DNA of 20,684 nucleotides, taken from positions 1 to 20,684 of the forward strand of contig JBBTRN010000024.1 of the NCBI GenBank assembly GCA_038065175.1. Reading direction: 5' to 3'. The translations under genes and the position numbers were made by a program. The notes beneath the pieces are model-generated. The model was given only the letters and a program-made list of their open reading frames with translations. It made no database searches and was not told where the DNA came from. The DNA comes from JBBTRN01 sp038065175. Its GTDB lineage: Bacteria; Patescibacteriota; Doudnabacteria; UBA920. Numbering within the stretch: position 1 is the first letter of the stretch; each line of letters opens with the position of its first letter. This document shows positions 1 through 5,814 of this stretch, one piece after another.

Positions 1-158
1 CCCCCAAGAAAAGTATATCAGATTACTGGGGAATTAGAGGTTTCGTAATTCAAAGCGTCTGAGTAAATCTGAGTTTTTTGATACGGTCATTTTCGTTTTA
101 AGCAATAAAATCGGCTACATTGTTAAATTGGGATAGGAAAAACTCATATCCTCAATTT

Positions 159-2426
159 TTAAGGATACCCACTTGCTTCAGAAACCAGCTGCTCCAACAA
201 ATCCAATGTTTTTGGCCAATCGGCCACGATTAATAACTCATCTTCTACTAATTTTCTTTCCCTTAATATTGACCAAATATGTTCGGTGATAAACGGCATA
301 AAGGGGTGGAGGAGTTTAAGGCAAGTAGCAAGTAGCAAGTAGCAAGTAGCCAGAGTGTTAGCCTTAAGTTTTTCATCTTTGAGCTGGGTTTTAGAAGCCT
401 CAATATAAACATCTGCAAATTCGTGCCAGACGAATTGGTAAATTTCCTGCGCTGCCTCGTGCAGGCGGAAATTTTCTAAGTTGACGGTGGAGGATTTTAT
501 TAGCGCATCAAGTTTTGCCAAAATATCTTTATCCGCATCTGTCATCGCGAGTGCATCCGAAGCGATCTTTTCCTTGGGTAAGATTGCTTCGCCCCTCTCT
601 GCATCGGGGCTCGCAATGACAGAATTGCTTAGAATAAATCGGCTGATGTTCCAAAGTTTATTCCCAAAATGCTTCATGCCTTTGACTTTATCTTCGCTCA
701 AAGGGATATCGTTGCCTGCAGAGGTGGAAAAAATAAGCGCAAAACGCAAGGCATCGCAGCCGTATAGATCAATAACGCCCAAAGGGTCTACCACATTGTT
801 TTTACTTTTAGACATTTTTTGTTTGTCTTTGTCGCGCACAAGGCCATGGAGGAAAACTTTTTCAAACGGCGATTTGTGGGTTTTATAGTAAGACAGCATT
901 ACCATCCTCGCGACCCAAAAGAACAGAATATCCCAGCCGGTTTCCATTACCTGGGTTGGAAAATAGGTTTCTAAGTCTTGCCTATCTTTTTTGGCTTGGT
1001 TGGCCATCAAAGTCGCATACGGCCACTGGCCACTACTAAACCAGGTGTCAAAGGTGTCCGGGTCTTTTTCTAGTCTCGATGATGCACATTTCGGGCATGA
1101 CTGTGTTTTATCATCAATATCAATAATCACTTCCTGGCAATCGGAGCAGTATTTAACCGGGATAGGTATGCCCCACCAAATTTGGCGGGAGATGGGCCAG
1201 TCGCGAATGTTTTCCATCCAGTTCCTAAAGATTTTTTCGAATTTTTCTGTAACAATTTGAACTTCTTTTTTATTCAGCGCCTTAAGTGCGATGTCGCGCA
1301 AACTTGGTCTTCCGTCTTTTAGCTTTTCCGTCATTTTTATATACCACTGGGGCACAATTTGTGGTTCAATTAAATTGCCGCATTTATAGCACAACTGCAC
1401 ATTGTGCTTGTATTTCTCGTCGGTTTTTTCTAATAAACCTATCTTTCCCAGTTTTTCTACTATTTTTAATCTTGCATCCAGTATTTTCTGCCCAGCAAAT
1501 TCCCCGGCAATGTCCAAAAGTTTACCGCGCTTGTCGATTATTTGTTCGTAGTTTAATTTATGCCTTTGCGCGATTTCAAAATCCACCGGGTCATGCGCCG
1601 GAGTTATGGTCATTACGCCACTGCCGAATTCCATGTCCACGGCCTTGTCTTTTATTATGGTTGCTTTAACGGGACCGTTAATCCATTCGGCCTCAAAGGT
1701 CTCACCGGGTTTATATTTTTCGTACCTTTTGTCGTCCGGATGCAAAACTACATACTTGTCGCCGTATTTGGTTTCCGGTCGCGAGGTCCCAATAGTAAAA
1801 GGGCCGTATTTTAAATAGTAAAAGGGCTCTACGCGTTCTTCGTATTTGGTTTCTAAATCTGCCAAACCAGTTTGATGCTTTGGGCACCAGTTGCAAATGC
1901 GGCCTGAGCGGTAAACCAGGCCGTCCTCATGCATTTGTTTAAATGTTTGGTAAACAATTTTTACCACCTCGGGGTCGAGGGTAAAAGTGTTCCGGGTCCA
2001 ATCGCAGGAAGCCCCTAGGCGCTTAATACCTTCTTCGCTTATGTGCTTATTTTCCTGCACAAAGTCCCACGCGCCTTTGTAAAACTCTTCGCGCGTCATT
2101 TTAAACCGGCTGGTGCCTTGCTTTTCCAATTTTTTTTCAAACACAACTTGGGTTTCAAAACCTGCGTGGTCAGTGCCCGGTAGCCACAAGGTTTTTTTGC
2201 CTCGCATGCGTTCAAAACGGATTAAAATGTCTTCTATAGTCATCCCTAAAGCGTGCCCTACGTGCAAAGGAGCGTTGGCATTCGGCGGCGGCATTATAAT
2301 AGTGTAAGGCTCCCTGGTTTTAGCATTCGGCAAATTCTCCGGCGTAAAATAGCCGGAGTCCATCCATTTTTTATAAATATCACTTTCGACTTTAGTGTGG
2401 TCGTAGGATTTAGGAAGGTCGCTCAT
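159..2426 (-). CDS. valS: valyl-tRNA synthetase (ValRS)
   Basis: Class I aminoacyl-tRNA synthetase that charges tRNA-Val with valine in the cytoplasm. Visible signatures are the HIGH motif as HVGH (residues 55-58, after PPPNANAPL), the KMSKS motif (about residue 537), an editing-domain region between them, and Cys pairs typical of zinc knuckles (CNWC, CYKC, CSDC...CPKC). At 755 residues it is shorter than common bacterial ValRS (about 880-950) and ends soon after the anticodon-binding helical domain, so the C-terminal coiled-coil arm appears absent. Two repeat-derived inserts interrupt the anticodon-domain half: about residues 602-628 (an 80-bp palindrome) and about 692-702 (a tandem heptamer). 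The ATG start has no Shine-Dalgarno, but a promoter -10 box lies 8 nt upstream, suggesting a leaderless mRNA. It follows tsaD on the same strand, and its -35 box overlaps the tsaD stop codon. Confidence 0.97.
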   Translation of the reverse strand: MSDLPKSYDHTKVESDIYKKWMDSGYFTPENLPNAKTREPYTIIMPPPNANAPLHVGHALGMTIEDILIRFERMRGKKTLWLPGTDHAGFETQVVFEKKLEKQGTSRFKMTREEFYKGAWDFVQENKHISEEGIKRLGASCDWTRNTFTLDPEVVKIVYQTFKQMHEDGLVYRSGRICNWCPKHQTGLADLETKYEERVEPFYYLKYGPFTIGTSRPETKYGDKYVVLHPDDKRYEKYKPGETFEAEWINGPVKATIIKDKAVDMEFGSGVMTITPAHDPVDFEIAQRHKLNYEQIIDKRGKLLDIAGEFAGQKILDARLKIVEKLGKIGLLEKTDEKYKHNVQLCYKCGNLIEPQIVPQWYIKMTEKLKDGRPSLRDIALKALNKKEVQIVTEKFEKIFRNWMENIRDWPISRQIWWGIPIPVKYCSDCQEVIIDIDDKTQSCPKCASSRLEKDPDTFDTWFSSGQWPYATLMANQAKKDRQDLETYFPTQVMETGWDILFFWVARMVMLSYYKTHKSPFEKVFLHGLVRDKDKQKMSKSKNNVVDPLGVIDLYGCDALRFALIFSTSAGNDIPLSEDKVKGMKHFGNKLWNISRFILSNSVIASPDAERGEAILPKEKIASDALAMTDADKDILAKLDALIKSSTVNLENFRLHEAAQEIYQFVWHEFADVYIEASKTQLKDEKLKANTLATCYLLLATCLKLLHPFMPFITEHIWSILRERKLVEDELLIVADWPKTLDLLEQLVSEASGYP
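319..350. repeat. tandem heptamer (about 4 copies of AGCAAGT) inside valS
   Basis: About four back-to-back AGCAAGT units, read in frame on the coding strand as LATCYLLLATCL. Because 7 is not a multiple of 3, the peptide period changes between copies. Gain or loss of a single unit would frameshift valS near its 3' end. Confidence 0.7.
541..620. repeat. 80-bp palindromic dispersed element inserted in frame in valS
   Basis: The two arms are imperfect inverted copies. The left begins GTCATCGCGAG and includes GAAGCGATCTT; the right includes AAGATTGCTTCGC and ends CTCGCAATGAC. The right arm also holds a small internal hairpin (GCCCC...GGGGC). On the coding strand it is translated as part of ValRS (VIASPDAERGEA...) without breaking the frame. 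The GCGAGCGAAGCAATC-like core resembles short dispersed repeats found in many bacterial genomes; calling it mobile is inference. Confidence 0.75.
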
Positions 2427-2434
2427 AGGTTCAT

Positions 2435-2463
2435 ATTATAGTACCCAAACAGTCATCTTACAA
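2435..2463 (-). promoter_or_regulatory. valS promoter (TTGTAA-17-TATAAT)
   Basis: On the minus strand TTGTAA (2463-2458) is followed after 17 nt by a perfect TATAAT (2440-2435). The predicted start of transcription is about 2428, two bases before the valS ATG at 2426. The -35 hexamer contains the tsaD stop codon. Confidence 0.75.
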
Positions 2464-3609
2464 CTCTAAATTGGAGTCGGCCTGGACTTTTTTGTAAGAA
2501 ACAGGCCTAAAGCCGTTTTTGAGCATAAAGGCCGCGGCCAGGCCTATCATTTCGGCATTATCAGTACAAAGATGCATTGGCGGCACGAAAAATTTCACTT
2601 TCAATCCTTCGACTTCGCTCAGGACAAGCTTTTCACTTTCAACTTTTAACTTGTCGCGGAGCGATATATTAGCGGCGACGCCGCCGGAAAGGCTTATGGA
2701 GCGCGCGCCGAATTCTTGTGCGGCGCGCAGGGTTTTGGCTACGAGCACATCAACTACGGCTTGTTGGAAAGAAGCGCAAATATTAGCTCGTAGCTGGTAG
2801 CTTGTAGCTCGTAGCTTATGGTCGCGTAGGTAATACAGTACCGCGGTTTTGAGGCCGGAAAAAGAAAAGTTGTAATTTTTGTGGCTTAACATCGGCCGGG
2901 GAAAATTTATGGCATTCGGATTTCCAGCATCCGCCAATTTGGACACCTCTGGCCCGCCGGGGTAGGGGAGCTTTAACATTTTAGCGACTTTATCGAAAGC
3001 TTCTCCCGCGGCATCGTCTAAGGTTCTCCCGAGGACTTTGTAATTTTTTATATCTTTCATTAGTACTAAAAGGGTATGCCCGCCAGAAACTATTAGTGAG
3101 ATCATAGGGAAAACCCCCTCACCCCGCCCTCTCCCTCGAGGGGAGAGGGGAAGGGAGAGGGTGCCAAAAGGAGAATAAAGATGACCAGCATGATGGTTAA
3201 CTGGAATTATGGGTTTGCCGGTTGCAAACGACAAGGCTTTCGTAAATTCCACGCCGACTAAAAGGGAGGGAATAAGGCCGGGGCCAACCGTAACGGCAAT
3301 GTAATCAATAGCGTGAAGCGTGAAGCGTGAAGCGTGAAGGGCTTTTTCCACTACCGGGCGGATGTATTTAACATGGGCGCGCGCCGCCGCCTCGGGCACT
3401 ACCCCGCCCATTTTGGAGTGGAGTTTAGTTTGCGAGCGGGCAATGGATGAAAGCGTTGTAGTTTTTGGCCACCCTGTTTCCTCCCTCCCTTGCCTGTCCG
3501 CCATAGCTTTGGTGACGGTGGAATGGGAGGGGCTAGGGGAGGGTGATAAATCAATAGACAAAACCGCCGCGGCTGTTTCGTCGCAGGAGGTTTCCAAAGC
3601 GAGAATCAC
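2458..3609 (-). CDS. tsaD: tRNA N6-threonylcarbamoyladenosine transferase TsaD
   Basis: Transfers the threonylcarbamoyl group to A37 of ANN-decoding tRNAs (t6A synthesis), normally with TsaB and TsaE. Signatures: N-terminal LALETSCDETAAAVL, GGVVPEAAARAH, the metal-binding HxxxH in NHHAGHLYS, SGGHTLLV, DDAAGEAFDKVAKML, GGPEVSKLA, FSFSGLKTA and SGGVAAN. The GTG at 3609 is chosen because it matches the usual family N-terminus and is preceded by GGAGAG at 9 nt. The alternative is an in-frame ATG at 3699, 8 nt after a TATAAT box, which would be leaderless and add 30 residues that look repeat-derived (PRQRRGISPKQGENN). At 383 residues it exceeds the usual 330-345. The excess comes from in-frame dispersed repeats at about 3480-3552, 3311-3340, 3112-3164, 2785-2817 and 2606-2629, all lying between conserved blocks. 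Confidence 0.95.
   Translation of the reverse strand: MILALETSCDETAAAVLSIDLSPSPSPSHSTVTKAMADRQGREETGWPKTTTLSSIARSQTKLHSKMGGVVPEAAARAHVKYIRPVVEKALHASRFTLHAIDYIAVTVGPGLIPSLLVGVEFTKALSFATGKPIIPVNHHAGHLYSPFGTLSLPLSPRGRGRGEGVFPMISLIVSGGHTLLVLMKDIKNYKVLGRTLDDAAGEAFDKVAKMLKLPYPGGPEVSKLADAGNPNAINFPRPMLSHKNYNFSFSGLKTAVLYYLRDHKLRATSYQLRANICASFQQAVVDVLVAKTLRAAQEFGARSISLSGGVAANISLRDKLKVESEKLVLSEVEGLKVKFFVPPMHLCTDNAEMIGLAAAFMLKNGFRPVSYKKVQADSNLEL
2606..2629. repeat. dispersed repeat (CCTTCGACTTCGCTCAGGA core) inside tsaD
   Basis: On the coding strand it is translated as LVLSEVEG within a run of KLKVESEKL-like residues. The unit is bounded on both sides by the direct repeat TTCACTTTCAA (about 2593-2603 and 2631-2641), as if inserted into or between tandem copies. 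A related core (CAACTTCGCTCGGGG) occurs in the intergenic stretch near 5685-5700. Confidence 0.65.
2785..2817. repeat. GTAGCT-type tandem repeat inside tsaD
   Basis: Degenerate tandem copies of TAGCTCG/TAGCTGG/TAGCTTG, read in frame as KLRATSYQLRA. Its style resembles the AGCAAGT array in valS. Confidence 0.6.
3112..3164. repeat. GC-rich palindromic repeat (CCCTCTCCC/GGGAGAGGG) inside tsaD
   Basis: Arms CCCTCTCCCTCGAG and GGGGAGAGGGG form a strong inverted repeat, flanked by CCCCTCACCCCG and AGGGAGAGGGTG. It is translated in frame as SLPLSPRGRGRGEGVFP, between the HAGHLYSPFG and SGGHT motifs of TsaD, where the family has a short loop. Confidence 0.7.
3311..3340. repeat. GCGTGAA tandem array inside tsaD
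   Basis: Four tandem copies of the heptamer GCGTGAA, read in frame as LHASRFTLHA on the coding strand. As in valS, the 7-nt unit means copy-number change would shift the frame. Confidence 0.7.
3480..3552. repeat. inverted-repeat insertion near the tsaD 5' end
   Basis: CCTCCCTCCC at one end faces GGGAGGGGC and GGGGAGGGTG at the other, around a TTGCCTGTCCGCC core. In frame it gives the SPSPSPSHSTVTKAMADRQG stretch, directly after the conserved ETSCDETAAAVL block, where typical TsaD proteins have only a few residues. Confidence 0.6.
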
Positions 3610-3707
3610 AATATTGTTCTCTCCCTGTTTGGGAGAGATGCCCCGTCTCTGGCGGGGCAGAGAGGGTTTAGCTAAAATAGTTTTTTGGCTTTTCCCCATA
3701 AGGCTAT

Positions 3708-3737
3708 ATTATAAACAAATCTACGAGCCCTTGCCAA
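3708..3737 (-). promoter_or_regulatory. tsaD promoter (TTGGCA-18-TATAAT)
   Basis: On the minus strand TTGGCA (3737-3732) is followed after 18 nt by TATAAT (3713-3708). Predicted transcription start is about 3701. The ATG at 3699 would then be leaderless, while the GTG at 3609 would have a roughly 90-nt leader with a Shine-Dalgarno. The -35 lies inside the 3' end of the upstream GIY-YIG gene. Confidence 0.7.
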
Positions 3738-3972
3738 ATTTGATCAAAACCAATTTTTTTGCCCTCGGCCATTTTTTAACTTCTGTCTCGCGGCGCAAGG
3801 CTTTATTTAGGCTTTTAAATTTTTCAAAATAAATAATCTTCCCACCCCCGCGGGATTTTACATACTTGGAACCTTTGCCTTGGTTATGCGTCGCCTCTCG
3901 TTTTTTTAGGTCAGTTGTGCTTCCGCAATAAAGTGTTTTGTCTTTGCATTGGAGAATGTAAAAATATAACAT
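3721..3972 (-). CDS. GIY-YIG nuclease-domain protein (UPF0213/YhbQ-like)
   Basis: A small stand-alone GIY-YIG domain protein of 83 residues, the normal size for the UPF0213 group. The two strands of the signature appear as FYI (residues 4-6) and YCG (15-17). They are followed by the conserved TTDLKKREATHN (Arg25) and KGSKYVKSR region, and by a candidate metal-binding Glu in the ALRRETEVKKW helix. UPF0213 proteins are poorly characterised; a DNA-acting nuclease role is plausible but unproven. An extended -10 (TGC-TATAAT) ends 6 nt before the ATG, predicting a leaderless transcript. The gene ends just before the tsaD promoter. Confidence 0.85.
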   Translation of the reverse strand: MLYFYILQCKDKTLYCGSTTDLKKREATHNQGKGSKYVKSRGGGKIIYFEKFKSLNKALRRETEVKKWPRAKKLVLIKFGKGS

Positions 3973-3978
3973 GGAATT

Positions 3979-3987
3979 ATTATAGCA
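3979..3987 (-). promoter_or_regulatory. extended -10 promoter of the GIY-YIG gene
   Basis: TGCTATAAT on the minus strand, 6 nt before the ATG at 3972. No convincing -35 at 17 nt. Confidence 0.55.
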
Positions 3988-3995
3988 TTTAAAAA

Positions 3996-4026
3996 AATAT
4001 ACTTATTTTATAGGTATATTTTTTGG
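3996..4026. terminator. bidirectional terminator next to X copy 1
   Basis: The AATATAC / GTATATT hairpin has A-runs on one side and T-runs on the other, so it could terminate the minus-strand cassette transcript. It directly abuts repeat X. Confidence 0.5.
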
Positions 4027-4055
4027 TAGAAATCGTCTGAACGAGTGGAAAACTT
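4021..4055. repeat. repeat X, copy 1 (downstream end of cassette 1)
   Basis: A 35-bp sequence, TTTTGGTAGAAATCGTCTGA followed by ACG..TGGAAAACTT. It matches 5734-5768 at 32 of 35 positions by eye. Each copy sits 33-47 nt beyond the stop codon of a minus-strand cargo gene and follows a terminator hairpin. Confidence 0.8.
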
Positions 4056-4087
4056 TAGTTCAACCAATTTACAATCTAAAGACTACG

Positions 4088-4573
4088 CTATATTAAGTCG
4101 GAAACAGCTTTAATAAAATTAATTACAATGGTTAAGGCTCCTGCAATCGCTGTTATCCAGACAAGCCAGTATAAACTATTATATTTAATATATTTAGAAA
4201 AAAGATTTTTCTCAACATCATTTATAACTTCGCCCATTAATAGGCCTTCTCTAGTGATAATTAATGCATCTTCGTTGTTTTTAGTAGCGTATCCTCTTTG
4301 AACAAGATTTTCAAAAGGCTTATTTAAACGAATATCAAATTTATATTTACTTTCAGTAAACCTCTCTGTGCCTTCATGAAAAATTACTCTGCGCACGTGA
4401 TCTTTTGTTATCTCACTACCTAAGTGATGATGATTATCGGTTGTCCATCTTAATATTTCTTTCTCTGTTATCCAAACTTTTTTATCTGTTGTAGCAGCCT
4501 TGTATTCTTCAGATTTATACTCTTGGTATAGCTCTATTTTTTTAAAAAATTTTAATTGAATTGGTAATGCCAT
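4088..4573 (-). CDS. hypothetical protein with C-terminal membrane segment (cassette 1 cargo)
   Basis: 161 residues that I cannot place in a named family. The middle (about 75-115, with FENLVQRGYATKNNEDALIITREG) looks like the recognition helix and wing of a winged-helix fold. Residues about 132-155 (LYWLVWITAIAGALTIVINF) form one hydrophobic transmembrane segment near the C-terminus, leaving most of the protein cytoplasmic. It starts 3 nt after the stop of the KTSC-like gene, so the two are very probably co-transcribed from the promoter in repeat Y. AT-rich composition and position within the cassette suggest acquired accessory DNA. Function unknown. Confidence 0.8.
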   Translation of the reverse strand: MALPIQLKFFKKIELYQEYKSEEYKAATTDKKVWITEKEILRWTTDNHHHLGSEITKDHVRRVIFHEGTERFTESKYKFDIRLNKPFENLVQRGYATKNNEDALIITREGLLMGEVINDVEKNLFSKYIKYNSLYWLVWITAIAGALTIVINFIKAVSDLI

Positions 4574-4576
4574 AAA

Positions 4577-4840
4577 TTATAATGAAAATGCTGTATAGCT
4601 ACGAGATTCAAATTCAATATCATTTCTATTCGAGGAAATAAAACCACCTAAACCACTACCTTGCTCAGCGAATTTTTTCATCTGCTCAACATTTTCTCTT
4701 CCAGTCATATTATATGTGTAAAGGTATGTGTTGCAGCCATGTGATTTTGTAGGCTTATCGAACCGTACTCTTATAAAATCGGATCCGATTTTATAAGATT
4801 CTACTCCAGAACTACCATTAAGATTTTTATAGATTGCCAT
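4577..4840 (-). CDS. KTSC-like domain protein (cassette 1 cargo)
   Basis: 87 residues. The pattern of an N-terminal VESYKIGSDFIRVRF strand pair, a CNTYLYTYNMTG strand, then a helix with VEQMKKFAEQGSGLGGFIS resembles the KTSC domain: short beta strands followed by a helix with a small-residue G.GL..FI motif. KTSC domains are small and of unclear role, often associated with nucleic-acid or phage-related contexts. First gene of a two-gene unit, 3 nt before the membrane protein. Its leader from the Y promoter is about 65 nt and contains AGAAGG about 30 nt upstream, too far for a standard ribosome binding site. Confidence 0.65.
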   Translation of the reverse strand: MAIYKNLNGSSGVESYKIGSDFIRVRFDKPTKSHGCNTYLYTYNMTGRENVEQMKKFAEQGSGLGGFISSNRNDIEFESRSYTAFSL

Positions 4841-4892
4841 AAAATAAATACATTAAAAATTTATAAATACCTTCTGGTTAGCCATCGGGGAT

Positions 4893-4993
4893 GAAAAACC
4901 AATCGGTCTTAATTATAAGCTTAATTTAGAAATTTTACAACCATACCAAAATATTGGAAAACCATTCCTTCATAAATAAAACCAAACTAAAAA
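4893..4993 (-). repeat. repeat Y, copy A (upstream end of cassette 1, carries promoter)
   Basis: About 99 bp, closely matching 6595-6693. The ends are near-identical (GTCTTAATTATAAGCTTAAT and GGAAAACCATTCCTTC, AATAAAACCAAACTAAA), while the middle 25 bp differ. On the minus strand it contains TTGTAA (4940-4935), 17 nt, then TATAAT (4917-4912), directed into the cargo genes. Confidence 0.8.
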
Positions 4994-5000
4994 CCACATT

Positions 5001-5020
5001 CCAGGGAATGGAAAACCGCG
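5001..5020. repeat. small palindrome with TGGAAAACC motif
   Basis: CATTCC-AG-GGAATG followed by GAAAACCGCG. The TGGAAAAC motif recurs in both X copies and both Y copies. Confidence 0.4.
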
Positions 5021-5037
5021 ACTAAATTTAAGATGTA

Positions 5038-5066
5038 TTGACAATGTACATACATTCATATACCAT
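5038..5066 (+). promoter_or_regulatory. promoter of the BrnT-like/antitoxin operon
   Basis: TTGACA (5038-5043), 17 nt, TACCAT (5061-5066). The ATG follows after 6 nt, so the transcript would start at or next to the start codon. Confidence 0.55.
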
Positions 5067-5072
5067 ATTAAT

Positions 5073-5342
5073 ATGAGGTATAAGTGGAATGAGCAGAAAA
5101 ATGAGGAGTTGAAAAAATATCGCGGTATTAGCTTCGACGAAATGGTCGAGCCGCTTAATAACGATGCTATTTTAGATGTCAAGCAACATCCTAATAAACT
5201 AAAATACCCGAAACAATTTTTAATGTATATACAATACAAAGGATATGTTTACATTGTCCCATTCGTTTATGAAAATAAGAATATAATATTTCTAAAAACT
5301 ATATTTAAGAGCCGAAAGGCAAAAAAGGAATTTAATATATGA
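5073..5342 (+). CDS. BrnT-like toxin
   Basis: 89 residues. The N-terminal KWNEQKNEELKKYRGISFDEMVEPL fits the start of BrnT-family toxins (a W-E-K helix, then .GISFDE), followed by strands YIQYKGYVYIVPFV and IIFLKTIFKSRKAKKEF, as expected for the RelE-like ribonuclease fold of BrnT. Family members cleave RNA and are neutralised by a partner encoded directly downstream. That is the arrangement here: the stop overlaps the next start as ATGA. It lies between the two X/Y cassettes but on the opposite strand. The family call is by motif pattern only; another RelE-fold group such as DUF4258 is possible. Confidence 0.7.
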   Translation: MRYKWNEQKNEELKKYRGISFDEMVEPLNNDAILDVKQHPNKLKYPKQFLMYIQYKGYVYIVPFVYENKNIIFLKTIFKSRKAKKEFNI

Positions 5343-5629
5343 CAAAAAAATATTTAGATGATAAACAAACCCGAGACTTTATAAGAGCCGGCGAAAAGGG
5401 TGAGTTGGTTAGTGTGCCGAACCTGCAGATAATGAAGAGTAAATTGTCGCAGGCGGCCAAAGCCATGGTAAGAGCCAGGAAGAACAAAAGCGTGACTATT
5501 CGGATATCAGAAGAAGAGTTATATAAATTGAAGGTTAAAGCAAACCGCAAAAGAATTCCTTATCAAACGCTTTTGACTGCGCTTATACATCAGTATAATG
5601 ACAACAAGATAAACGTAAGCGTTTTATAA
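5339..5629 (+). CDS. BrnA/CopG-like antitoxin
   Basis: 96 residues. The C-terminal half (KSVTIRISEEELYKLKVKA, IPYQTLLTALIHQY) has the strand-helix-helix pattern of a ribbon-helix-helix DNA-binding domain, as in CopG/BrnA antitoxins. The N-terminal half would wrap the toxin. The start codon overlaps the toxin stop by 4 nt (ATGA), implying translational coupling. Autorepression of the upstream promoter is expected from the family. A clear paralogue is encoded at 8151-8465. It is followed by a 16-bp-stem terminator at 5701-5737. Confidence 0.8.
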   Translation: MTKKYLDDKQTRDFIRAGEKGELVSVPNLQIMKSKLSQAAKAMVRARKNKSVTIRISEEELYKLKVKANRKRIPYQTLLTALIHQYNDNKINVSVL

Positions 5630-5649
5630 TAATAGTCGCAACAAACAAA

Positions 5650-5700
5650 AGGAATGGAATGGGGACACGACCCATTATGCCCCTCAACTTCGCTCGGGGC
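5650..5700. repeat. REP-like hairpins after the antitoxin
   Basis: Contains AATGGG-gacacga-CCCATT, then GCCCC-tcaacttcgctc-GGGGC. The second hairpin carries the CTTCGCTCGGG dispersed-repeat core also seen in tsaD. Confidence 0.5.
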
Positions 5701-5737
5701 AAAATAAAAACCCGAAACGAGTTCGGGTTTTTATTTT
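5701..5737. terminator. bidirectional Rho-independent terminator
   Basis: A perfect 16-bp stem (AAAATAAAAACCCGAA / TTCGGGTTTTTATTTT) with a 5-nt loop. It can serve the antitoxin operon on the plus strand and the cassette 2 gene on the minus strand. Confidence 0.9.
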
Positions 5738-5768
5738 GGTAGAGATCGTCTGAACGCCTGGAAAACTT
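5734..5768. repeat. repeat X, copy 2 (downstream end of cassette 2)
   Basis: Second copy of the 35-bp X sequence (differences from copy 1 at three positions). It lies 47 nt beyond the stop codon of the cassette 2 gene. Confidence 0.8.
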
Positions 5769-5814
5769 CTTTGGCTTTGGTAAAGGAAGTTTACGATCAT
5801 TTAACTAAATAACA

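Noticed and set aside
1..48. Open frame 1-48 (PPRKVYQITGELEVS, then stop) as the 3' end of a plus-strand gene, possibly PadR-like
   Set aside because: Only 15 residues are visible; the resemblance to winged-helix proteins is too short to support a call. The rest of 49-158 shows only a weak GGATA/TATCC hairpin.
319..350. CRISPR array
   Set aside because: The tandem units are 7 nt with no spacers, and no cas genes are present; none of the other repeats has regular repeat-spacer spacing.
481..888. 135-residue plus-strand frame opposite valS, and similar long antisense frames opposite tsaD, htrA, gdhA and corC
   Set aside because: They mirror well-supported genes on the other strand and show no domain of their own.
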